Shown: positions 1 through 5,744 of the stretch, piece after piece
Numbering within the stretch: the first letter of the stretch is position 1
How the letters are laid out: every line of letters begins with the position of its first letter
Assembly (NCBI GenBank): GCA_003540955.1
Contig: DPMX01000335.1
Coordinates: forward strand, 1-6,507
DNA: 6,507 nt
Source of the DNA: Gammaproteobacteria bacterium
GTDB lineage: Bacteria > Pseudomonadota > Gammaproteobacteria > Ga0077536
Direction: 5' to 3'
Notes under the pieces: model-generated
Told to the model about the DNA's origin: nothing
What the model saw: only the letters and a program-made list of their open reading frames with translations
Databases searched by the model: none
Program-made: the position numbers and the translations under genes

Positions 1-250
1 TGGGCACTGCACAGGTTGGCGTGCCAAGGCACGATTAGCAGACGCGTTTGCTCCCGGACGATATCACCGAGCGTCGTCGGCACTATGTATCAACTACGGG
101 CGATGTACCTATAACACTCTACTGACGACAACACCATTTCCAGATAACGCAAAAACCCTGCGCAATTGCCGCCAAACTAAGACACCAGCTAACCTGGGAA
201 GCAGCCTCGCCTGCCCGGCTCTTGACTGGCCCCAATCGTCCTATTTAGGC
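1..250. other. left-edge stretch with no supportable gene
   Basis: I see no gene here. One forward frame stays open from the left edge to a TAG near 335, but its translation is rich in Cys, Trp and Thr with no recognisable motif, and its 3' part lies antisense to the amidohydrolase gene. Another forward frame reads only about 11 codons to a TAG at 36-38 and could be the tail of an upstream gene, which cannot be tested from this window. Two small overlapping palindromes lie at 16-33 (listed separately). No clear intrinsic terminator follows the amidohydrolase stop at 251-253. Confidence 0.5.
16..33. repeat. two overlapping short inverted repeats
   Basis: TTGGC (16-20) pairs with GCCAA (23-27) across a 2-nt centre. 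Overlapping it, CGTGCC (20-25) pairs with GGCACG (28-33) across AA. The two alternative foldings share bases 20-27. The arms are short (5 and 6 bp) and such sites arise by chance, so a protein-binding role is only a possibility. Too little upstream sequence is present to know whether this is a promoter region. Confidence 0.25.
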
Positions 251-1639
251 CTACACAAGTTTAAAATGATCAGCTTCTGGATGCAGACCGACAAACTCCT
301 GCGCCAACTCATTATGGCGAGTGATCAGCCGAGCTAGATCAATAGTTTTTAACTGTCCATCCTCGACGATGACTTTTCCATTGATAATGGAAAAGTCGAC
401 TTTCTCCACATGACACAATAATAACGCTGCCATCGGATCGTGCACCGCGCCGCCAGCCATGTTGAGTGTTCGTGTGCTCACCCCAATTAAATCAGCCGCC
501 TTATTAGCCTCTAAACTACCTATTTCATCTCGCCCCAATACAGCCGCACCCCCCACTGTCGCCAACTGCAAAGCTTCTTCAACCGTGAATGCGGCAGGGC
601 CATTTTGCACCCGCTGCAAAAGCATGGCATTCCGCACCTCGCCGATGGTGTGACCGCAATCATTGCTCGCGGAACCATCGACCCCAATGCCGACATTCAC
701 CCCAGCATCGAGCATCTCCCGGACCTTACAAATGCCAGAGCCCAACCGCATGTTCGAAGATGGACAATGCGCGATGCCCGTACCGGTATCAGCTGCCATC
801 CGAATCTCTTCACTGTTTAGAAAAATACTATGGGCCCACCAAACGTCACTACCCACCCAACCAAGCTCTTCCATATACGCGGCCGGACGTTGACCAAACT
901 CCCTTAAGCAGTAAACCTCTTCGTCCATCGTTTCAGCAACATGGGTATGCAGTCGCACCTGTTTATGCGCGCGCGCCAAAGCGGCTGTTTCGCGCATAAG
1001 ATCTTTGGTTACAGAAAACGGTGTGCACGGTGCAAGACCTATACGGCACATCGAAAACGGCTCTGGATCGTGCAAAACTTCGATCACGCGCTGGCAATCA
1101 CTAAGAATTTGATCGTCAGTTTGTACAATGTTATCCGGTGGTAAACCACCGGCACGTCGGCCTAAAGACAACGAACCTCGGGTCGCATGCATGCGGATCC
1201 CAACCTCCTCTGCTGCACGCACCTGGGCATCCAAGCTCACGTCGTTCGTAAACACATACAGATGATCACTACTGGTGGTGCACCCAGATAAGATCATCTC
1301 CGCTAAGGCTGTCAGCGTACTAATGTGCACCGCTTCGTCAGTGATCTCACCGTAGATTGGGAACAGACGAACCAGCCAGTCGAACAGACCTTGGTCCTGA
1401 GCTCCCGGAACCGCACGGAATAACGATTGAAAGAAATGGTGATGCGTGTTCACGAAGCCAGGTAGTACCACCATGCCGTGGGCATCGATCACTCTGTCTG
1501 CAGTCGCTGGCAACGCCGATGTCTCATCAACTTGTTCGATGATATTATCGCGCACAAAAATTCCACCACTCGGAATCTTGCGTCGCTTAGCATCCATGGT
1601 GATCACCATGTCGGCGTTTTTAACAAGTAAGGTACTCAT
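251..1639 (-). CDS. amidohydrolase, 8-oxoguanine deaminase / hydroxyatrazine hydrolase type
   Basis: The 462-residue product fits the cytosolic metal-dependent amidohydrolase superfamily, closest by recall to 8-oxoguanine deaminases, which turn 8-oxoguanine into urate and ammonia. Visible signatures are NTHHH at residues 64-68 (H66 and H68 are the expected N-terminal metal ligands), SGCTTSSDH at 118-126, LAPCTPFSVT at 202-211, HTHVAET at 231-237 (H233 metal ligand, E236 proton shuttle), WAH at 268-270, AHCPSSN at 290-296 and GVDGSASND at 319-327 (D321 metal ligand). All key residues are present and the length is normal. The ATG at 1639 gives the usual N-terminus; no other start codon lies between it and the nearest upstream in-frame stop. 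No good Shine-Dalgarno precedes it, but its ATGA overlaps the stop of a small ORF, suggesting translational coupling. It lies downstream of the haem-oxygenase-like gene on the same strand. The stop is TAG. The true substrate could be another aminated purine, pyrimidine or triazine. Confidence 0.9.
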   Translation of the reverse strand: MSTLLVKNADMVITMDAKRRKIPSGGIFVRDNIIEQVDETSALPATADRVIDAHGMVVLPGFVNTHHHFFQSLFRAVPGAQDQGLFDWLVRLFPIYGEITDEAVHISTLTALAEMILSGCTTSSDHLYVFTNDVSLDAQVRAAEEVGIRMHATRGSLSLGRRAGGLPPDNIVQTDDQILSDCQRVIEVLHDPEPFSMCRIGLAPCTPFSVTKDLMRETAALARAHKQVRLHTHVAETMDEEVYCLREFGQRPAAYMEELGWVGSDVWWAHSIFLNSEEIRMAADTGTGIAHCPSSNMRLGSGICKVREMLDAGVNVGIGVDGSASNDCGHTIGEVRNAMLLQRVQNGPAAFTVEEALQLATVGGAAVLGRDEIGSLEANKAADLIGVSTRTLNMAGGAVHDPMAALLLCHVEKVDFSIINGKVIVEDGQLKTIDLARLITRHNELAQEFVGLHPEADHFKLV

Positions 1640-1722
1640 GATTGTTGCTTGCGGCGTTCGGCTAATTTCATCTTCTCCCCCTCGCTTAAGCTAAATTCGT
1701 TTTTGATCCAAGATCTAGTCAT
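1636..1722 (-). CDS. hidden small ORF overlapping the amidohydrolase start (ATGA)
   Basis: This is a 28-codon frame from an ATG at 1722 to TGA at 1638-1636. Its stop overlaps the amidohydrolase start as ATGA. The product is charged and soluble-looking (it begins MTRSWIKNEF and ends AERRKQQS) and I do not recognise it. An internal ATG at 1671 sits behind a strong purine run (GAGGGGGAG, 1683-1675), so an 11-residue peptide from there is an alternative. The ATG at 1722 has no clear Shine-Dalgarno. The same frame stays open upstream to a TAA at 1800-1798 and reads protein-like (PPLYPPYALW at about 1764-1735) but has no start codon. A second short frame, ATG 1814 to TGA 1721-1719, ends in an ATGA overlap with the 1722 start. 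One added base between about 1798 and 1722 would fuse the two into a single gene of about 59 residues. It may therefore be a leader, a small gene, or a frameshifted small gene. Confidence 0.4.
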   Translation of the reverse strand: MTRSWIKNEFSLSEGEKMKLAERRKQQS

Positions 1723-1852
1723 ATGTAGTTGGAGCCATAGAGCATAAGGCGGATAAAGCGGCGGTTCGGAGCACGTCGTGGGTAACCCGACCTCGAGTTA
1801 AATTTAACTTGCATCCCGATCGTTTAAAAGCGCCGGGAGCCCGATGATAAGA

Positions 1853-2551
1853 CTATTCTTTGAGTCGCGCCGCATGGCGTTCAACTCCAACGTAAAATAA
1901 CCGATGCGACTCGAGGATCAACGGCAGTGTACGTACGATTTCGTCCCGTACACTGCCGTCAATATGAGGTTGCATCGGTGCCCAAGTCGTCGCGCCTGCA
2001 TGCTCGAGGTCAGCCTTTAAATGGTAATCGAAGAAAAATACCTCTGCCTCAGACAAGCCAAACGCATCGCGCCAGTTTTGCGGGTGGATATTGTGGCCCG
2101 GTAATTGTGTCAGTACGAATTCATCGATCGATGAACCCAACCAGCCGATTGCCCAATGCTGCTGTCGTGCCAGATTTTCCTGTATGGCGAACGACGCTGC
2201 TGTCTCAACTTCAGGCTGAGCGTTGTTCATTTGATCATCAGTAAGGCCGACGTTACGACCCATTTCGAACAAAATTTTAGTGTGCGCCGCATCAATCGCG
2301 TTATCGAGTACCAGCTCCTCATTCATCTGCGAGATGGTCTTTCGCACGATCGCTAGATCCGGGCATCGACTCAACCAAGCTGGACGCATGACGGAACTAA
2401 AGAAGCGATTACGTAACACGTGCTGCAGAATAAAGGCGCGACCCGAGGCGTGCGTGAGTGGTGCTAAGACCCAAGGCCAATCACGGGCAGCGAGCAAAGA
2501 CTCACTCGCGATGTAGTCCAATATCTGATCTGGCTCAGGGTTTGAGCGCAT
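1853..2551 (-). CDS. haem-oxygenase-like diiron protein (TenA/PqqC/CADD fold)
   Basis: This 232-residue protein is all-helical in appearance and matches the length of CADD-type haem-oxygenase-like diiron oxidases (HDOs), which use O2 for oxidative decarboxylation, N-oxygenation or C-C/C-N cleavage. The strongest evidence is H177-x3-D181-x2-H184 (in FFDYHLKADLEHAG), which has exactly the spacing of the last three iron ligands of CADD as I recall them. E144 (in SSIDEFVL) and H90 (in DAAHTKIL) fall in the right places. The first carboxylate ligand would be Asp, D83 on CADD spacing or D87 on UndA-like spacing, instead of the usual Glu. There is no signal peptide or membrane segment. The start is secure: a perfect AGGAGGT lies 4 nt upstream of the ATG. 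It is the first gene of the leftward block. A perfect 13-bp inverted repeat lies inside the last quarter of the gene. The stop is TAG. Its substrate is unknown; a cofactor-free PqqC-like role is less likely given the intact ligand set. Confidence 0.75.
   Translation of the reverse strand: MRSNPEPDQILDYIASESLLAARDWPWVLAPLTHASGRAFILQHVLRNRFFSSVMRPAWLSRCPDLAIVRKTISQMNEELVLDNAIDAAHTKILFEMGRNVGLTDDQMNNAQPEVETAASFAIQENLARQQHWAIGWLGSSIDEFVLTQLPGHNIHPQNWRDAFGLSEAEVFFFDYHLKADLEHAGATTWAPMQPHIDGSVRDEIVRTLPLILESHRLFYVGVERHAARLKE
1921..1959. repeat. perfect 13-bp inverted repeat (hairpin) inside the haem-oxygenase-like gene
   Basis: ACGGCAGTGTACG at 1921-1933 is the exact reverse complement of CGTACACTGCCGT at 1947-1959. 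The 13-nt loop itself contains ACGA-TT-TCGT (1935-1944), so the stem could extend with a small internal mismatch. It lies in codons for about residues 197-209 of the leftward gene and keeps the frame open. No T-run follows on either strand, so it does not look like an intrinsic terminator. By rough estimate a perfect 13-bp arm pair this close together is not expected by chance in 6.5 kb. A role in mRNA stability, attenuation or protein binding is possible but not shown. Confidence 0.85.
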
Positions 2552-2555
2552 TTAT

Positions 2556-2562
2556 ACCTCCT
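2556..2562 (-). promoter_or_regulatory. Shine-Dalgarno of the haem-oxygenase-like gene
   Basis: Read leftward, this is AGGAGGT, a full match to the anti-Shine-Dalgarno complement, 4 nt before the ATG at 2551. It fixes the start of the gene and predicts strong translation initiation. Confidence 0.85.
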
Positions 2563-2829
2563 GTGGGTTAGTTATTCGCGCTCCAGCATACTTGTGACGG
2601 GGCACGCAAGCTACATGGCCGGAGTGGCATCCCCGACATAATACGCCAACCCTGCATACAAATTATTAATACCGATACCAACGTTTTTGATCTGCCTGAG
2701 CTCGTGGTTCAATAGATACTGTCGCGATGCAACGTAATCATTTATTCTCGCATGAGGACGGACTGCGTGCGATACGAAGTGCCTTCGCTGTTAACGTGGA
2801 TCTCCTAGTCCGCTGTATGAAGTTATCGT

Positions 2830-2841
2830 TGTCCACGGACA
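2830..2841. repeat. short near-palindrome TGTCC-AC-GGACA
   Basis: Five-base arms flank a 2-nt centre about 80 bp upstream of the hydrolase start. The position would suit an operator, but arms this short occur by chance and no second copy was found in the window. Confidence 0.25.
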
Positions 2842-2922
2842 GGAAGAAATGATACTTGGCGACGCACATCACGGCACCGAATTTTCGAGAAAAACCAAAT
2901 GATAGAGCTGTAGGGGCGGGGC

Positions 2923-3825
2923 GTGACCAACAAGCAACTCGAAGTGGTAATAGCAGATATGGTGGCGGTTTTTGGATCCTGGGGACCGGATACGAGCCTT
3001 GATGAAATGCGCAAGAACTGGGATGGGATCTTTGCCAATGTTAAATCCACAGTAGGAGCGACAACCGAAGTCGTAGATGCGGGGGGCGTGCGAGGTGAAT
3101 TCATCACCGCGCCGCATGCGGCCGAGGACTAAGTTATCTTATACTTCCACGGTGGTGGTTACGTGCTCGGTTCAATCGACTCACATCGTGACATGTGCGA
3201 GCGTTTTTCCCGATCAGCAAAAGCTCGGGTCCTAGCATTAGATTACAGCTTGGCACCGGAACGTCCTTTCCCGGCAGCGGTCTACGATGCAACGACCGCT
3301 TATCACTGGCTTATAGACCAAGGGATTTTACCTAGCAGCATAGCGATCGCCGGGGATTCCGCCGGCGGTGGCTTAGCCTTTGCAACACTCGTAGCGGCAC
3401 GTGATGCTGGCGATCCAATGCCCGCCTGTGGTGTAACAATTTCACCCTGGGTCGATCTCGAAGCAACTGGGGACAGCATGCAAAGTAAATCGGCTGAAGA
3501 TCCGATGGTGCAACGGAGCATGATTCAACATATGGGACAAACCTACGTACCCAATGGTGATCTCAAGAACCCACTGGCCGCACCACTACACGCCTCACTA
3601 GAGGGGCTTCCACCGCTGTTGATCCAAGTCGGATCCCGCGAGACGCTACTCGATGATGCTGTGCGCATGGGCAAGAAAGCGGAGGATGACGGGGTGGATG
3701 TTACGCTCGACGTATGGGACGGTCAGGTCCACGTGTTTCAGATCTTTGCTAGCCGACTTGACGAAGGAGAACTGGCTATTAAACAACTGGGCGCCTTCGT
3801 CCGCAAACACATGCAGCAGGAATAG
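2923..3825 (+). pseudogene. alpha/beta hydrolase of the HSL (GDSAG) family, interrupted by an in-frame TAA
   Basis: One reading frame runs from GTG 2923 (AGGGG at 2912-2916, spacing 6) to TAG 3823-3825 and would encode 300 residues, the usual length for hormone-sensitive-lipase-type esterases and lactonases. Codon 70 (3130-3132) is TAA. Motifs lie in order: the HGGG oxyanion hole at residues 76-79, GDSAGG with nucleophile S146 (residues 144-149), the acid E240 in GSRETLLDD, and H270 in GQVHVFQ. The MlhB-like monoterpene epsilon-lactone hydrolases and related esterases share this pattern. The part after the stop could restart at GTG 3163, but that would drop the HGGG motif and so should be inactive. 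Family proteins usually have a charged or polar residue at this point; AAA, GAA or CAA to TAA is a single change. No frameshift or other lesion is seen. It may be a recent nonsense mutation, a sequencing error, or less likely readthrough. Without the stop it would be an ordinary hydrolase. The SnoaL-like gene follows after 67 bp. Confidence 0.85.
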
Positions 3826-3892
3826 AGGCTCAAGACACTATGGAAAATCGAAAGTAACACGCCGCCGGGAAACCTAAGCAGCGAGGCTTTAA

Positions 3893-4300
3893 ATGACTTC
3901 AGATAACGTGGAGACAAACACCCGGGAATTATACCGGCTGCTCACAGCGGACTTCATGGATGTGGTCGAAAACTGGATCACGGACGATTTCGTCTGGATC
4001 AATTACCTCCCCGAGCATATACCTTTCGGCGGCATATATAAGGGACCAGAAGGATTGATGCAATATGGGCGATCCTTGGCGAAGGCGATCGAACTAAAAC
4101 CGCTGCATGTAGATGATATCCTGGTCAAGGGAAATAATGCAGTGATCATCGGAGTCGAGCGTGGCACGCTCGTGAAAGCTACCGGCAAGTTATATGACAT
4201 GGACTGGGTGCACGTAGTCAAATACGAAAACAACGGCAAGATCTCATATCTGCGTGAGTACAATCAGTACGAAGAAATGGCTGCGGCATTTTCACCTTAG
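3893..4300 (+). CDS. SnoaL-like / NTF2-fold protein
   Basis: This 135-residue protein has the size and pattern of the SnoaL-like (ketosteroid isomerase-type, NTF2-fold) superfamily. It starts with an amphipathic helix, then DDFVWINYLP (31-40), GGIYKGPEGLMQYGRSL (46-62) with the characteristic G-x-Y-x-G turn, and the C-terminal strands WVHVVKYENNGKISYLREYN (105-124). These small cone-shaped proteins act as isomerases, cyclases, dehydratases or small binding partners, and the family gives no clue to substrate. No signal peptide is seen. The ATG is preceded by GAGG at 3883-3886 with 6-nt spacing. It lies 67 bp after the hydrolase on the same strand, probably co-transcribed, so the premature stop upstream might reduce its expression through polarity. 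It converges on the flavin monooxygenase gene with a 39-bp gap containing no clear terminator. The stop is TAG. Confidence 0.8.
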   Translation: MTSDNVETNTRELYRLLTADFMDVVENWITDDFVWINYLPEHIPFGGIYKGPEGLMQYGRSLAKAIELKPLHVDDILVKGNNAVIIGVERGTLVKATGKLYDMDWVHVVKYENNGKISYLREYNQYEEMAAAFSP

Positions 4301-4339
4301 CTCTCAGCGGCCAAAAATAGTGCACTGATTCCCTTCCGT

Positions 4340-5545
4340 TTAGTTGCGTAAGTTCATGCGTTTCATGATCGGCAGGATCGAGTCTTCCATGTGATGCAAG
4401 CCACCTAATGGATCAAAGAAACACACCAATATACTCTCAATGCCGACTTCGTGTAGTTCGCGGATCCGCTCGGCGACCGTTTCAAAACTGCCGATAATTT
4501 GCCAAGCACCAATGCCAAGCGCGATGCGCAGGAACATCTCCTTCCCGACCCCGCCGTAGGGGTCTTCAGTGTCTGCACCACCTTTGAAAAACTCATCTGC
4601 ATAAGACATTCGCGTCATTGACTCAATAAAGTTCAAGGTCGCTTCGCTATCCACTTCGTCTTCGAGCCATCGCTTAGTCGCTTGGGCTCGCTCATCCGTT
4701 GAATCCTCTATGACATACACCATCGTCGCCGCACGAACTGTACGTCCGTACTGCGAGGCCTTGGAATGTGCTTCTTCGATGCGCGCCTTATAACCTTCGA
4801 GCGTCGGAGCCGTTACGAACAGCCAGTCTGCCTGACGGCAAGCGAAATCAATACCCGCATCGGAATTTCCTGCATTCATAATTACCGGCCGCGGTCGACT
4901 TATCGGTTTAGGACTAACGATCGCGCCATAGGATTGGTAATACTTCCCCTCGAAATCGATGCGATCGTCCTCGGTCCAGAGGTATTTCAAAAGTGTTGTG
5001 AATTCATCGGCCATTGCGTAGGCCTCATCGTGCGAAATCGGATCCAAAATTCCGAAAGCAGCCTGCTCCCGAGCAGAATAGCCAGTAACAATATTAAGAC
5101 CCCAGCGACCACGGGAAATAAAATCGATAGTCGCGCCAAATTTGGCGAAATGCAGCGGATGAAACTTATAAGTTACATGCGCCGTCGAAAACAGTCCCAA
5201 GCGGTCTGTCAGTGGTGCCACTGCCGCGGCAGAAGTGAGGAAATCAATGTTGCTGTCATTGTAATCGGTCGCGCCACCTTGGCCAATCCATCTTGCAAAT
5301 GGTACTTGATATTCAAAACCAATCTTCTCAGCAAGTTGGATCAAGCGGGTGGCTCGATCCCAGTGCCAAAAATCTTGGTACCGCGGTGGATCGGTCAAGA
5401 CTCCTTTGGATGCCGTCATACCACCTTTGATGTTCCAGGCAAAAAAGCCGAGTTCCATCGGTTGTCCTGTTTGGGTATCAGGTTGTCCGCCTGGATCGAA
5501 GGGGCCCCTTAGAACCTCCGCCCGCTTAAATTGAAACTTCTCCAT
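4340..5545 (-). CDS. LLM-class FMNH2-dependent monooxygenase, RutA/SfnG/DszA type
   Basis: This 401-residue protein belongs to the bacterial luciferase-like TIM-barrel flavin monooxygenases. It most resembles the subgroup with RutA (pyrimidine ring-opening), SfnG (dimethyl sulfone) and DszA/NtaA. Key stretches, numbered from ATG 5545, are MELGFFAWN at 30-38, HPLHFAKFGATIDFISRGRW at 129-148, GLNIVTGYS at 149-157, NAGNSDAGIDFA at 224-235 (the RutA-like AGxSDAG phosphate-binding turn) and ESILVCFFDPLGG at 370-382. Such enzymes take reduced FMN from a separate reductase, and none is visible here. The ATG at 5545 is preferred because GGGGA (5560-5556) lies 10 nt upstream; a TTG two codons earlier (5551) is the alternative. 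It is divergent from the DszC-like gene across 199 bp and convergent with the SnoaL-like gene. The stop is TAA. Likely substrates are N-heterocycles or organosulfur compounds, but I cannot choose between them. Confidence 0.88.
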   Translation of the reverse strand: MEKFQFKRAEVLRGPFDPGGQPDTQTGQPMELGFFAWNIKGGMTASKGVLTDPPRYQDFWHWDRATRLIQLAEKIGFEYQVPFARWIGQGGATDYNDSNIDFLTSAAAVAPLTDRLGLFSTAHVTYKFHPLHFAKFGATIDFISRGRWGLNIVTGYSAREQAAFGILDPISHDEAYAMADEFTTLLKYLWTEDDRIDFEGKYYQSYGAIVSPKPISRPRPVIMNAGNSDAGIDFACRQADWLFVTAPTLEGYKARIEEAHSKASQYGRTVRAATMVYVIEDSTDERAQATKRWLEDEVDSEATLNFIESMTRMSYADEFFKGGADTEDPYGGVGKEMFLRIALGIGAWQIIGSFETVAERIRELHEVGIESILVCFFDPLGGLHHMEDSILPIMKRMNLRN

Positions 5546-5654
5546 ACTCAATAATTCCCCAATTGGTCAATGTACAACTCTCAAGCAAATATAATTCTAC
5601 CCTACAGAGCGAGATCTCATTTCTATATCTTAAAGTTACAAATTGATCATAAGC

Positions 5655-5683
5655 TTGATACACGAGTATTGTCACAGCAAAAT
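5655..5683 (+). promoter_or_regulatory. candidate sigma70 promoter for the DszC-like gene
   Basis: TTGATA at 5655-5660 matches the -35 consensus at 5 of 6 positions. CAAAAT at 5678-5683 matches the -10 consensus at 4 of 6, and the spacer is 17 bp. It lies about 60 bp upstream of ATG 5745, leaving a leader of normal length with AGGAA at 5731-5735. The -10 match is moderate, which would fit an activator-dependent or repressible promoter. Confidence 0.45.
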
Positions 5684-5699
5684 ACGTCGACAATGCTCG
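5663..5699. repeat. operator-like inverted repeat bracketing the -10 box
   Basis: CGAGTATTGTC (5663-5673) and GACAATGCTCG (5689-5699) are reverse complements at 10 of 11 positions; the one exception is T5667 against G5695. The 15-bp centre contains the candidate -10 box (5678-5683), and the left arm lies in the promoter spacer. A dimeric repressor bound here would block the rightward promoter. The half-sites are about 26 bp apart centre to centre, about two and a half helical turns. No regulator gene is present in the window. Confidence 0.55.
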
Positions 5700-5744
5700 G
5701 CGTGCAGGATGCCGACCCAAAAATTAAAAAAGGAATCAACCAGC

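Larger units (their letters stand above)
2552..2922. promoter_or_regulatory. 371-bp divergent intergenic region
   Basis: This gap separates the start of the leftward haem-oxygenase-like gene from the GTG start of the rightward hydrolase, so promoters for both directions are expected here. It contains an AT-rich patch at about 2655-2700. I found no convincing -35/-10 pair in either direction. A 12-bp near-palindrome lies at 2830-2841. A 17-codon frame at 2849-2902 follows AGGAAG closely but has no recognisable product. No other coding sequence is apparent. Confidence 0.5.
5546..5744. promoter_or_regulatory. AT-rich divergent promoter region
   Basis: These 199 bp separate the starts of the two flavin monooxygenase-type genes. 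The region is clearly more AT-rich than the coding sequence. It holds a candidate rightward sigma70 promoter and an inverted repeat (listed separately), plus an 8-bp palindrome CCAATTGG at 5559-5566 next to the leftward ribosome-binding site. A leftward promoter must also lie here, but I could not pick a convincing -35/-10 pair. Confidence 0.6.

Noticed and set aside
2..337. Long forward open frame from the left edge
   Set aside because: Composition is not protein-like, no motif is seen, and its 3' third is antisense to the well-supported amidohydrolase.
1826..1843. GC-rich palindrome CGGG-AG-CCCG with an adjacent A/T run, just after the haem-oxygenase-like stop on the leftward strand
   Set aside because: Stem is only 4 bp with a 2-nt centre and the T-run is four bases, which is too weak to call an intrinsic terminator.
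2849..2902. 17-codon frame after AGGAAG, upstream of the hydrolase, as a leader peptide
   Set aside because: Spacing to the ATG is short, the peptide has no codon run suggesting attenuation, and no terminator/antiterminator pair is visible.
3163..3825. Separate functional hydrolase starting at GTG 3163
   Set aside because: It would lack the N-terminal region and the HGGG oxyanion motif that lie in the same frame immediately upstream, so it reads as the 3' part of one interrupted gene.
4319..4326. AGTGCACT palindrome in the 39-bp gap between the convergent genes, considered as a bidirectional terminator
   Set aside because: It has no usable loop and no T-run on either side, so it does not form a terminator hairpin.
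5499..5510. Perfect 12-bp palindrome AAGGGGCCCCTT in the 5' part of the RutA-like gene
   Set aside because: One or two 12-bp palindromes are expected by chance in a window this size, and it lies in ordinary coding sequence (codons for LRGPF).
4766..5512. Long 248-codon forward frame opposite the RutA-like gene
   Set aside because: It is the antisense shadow of a clearly conserved flavin monooxygenase and has no recognisable domain.
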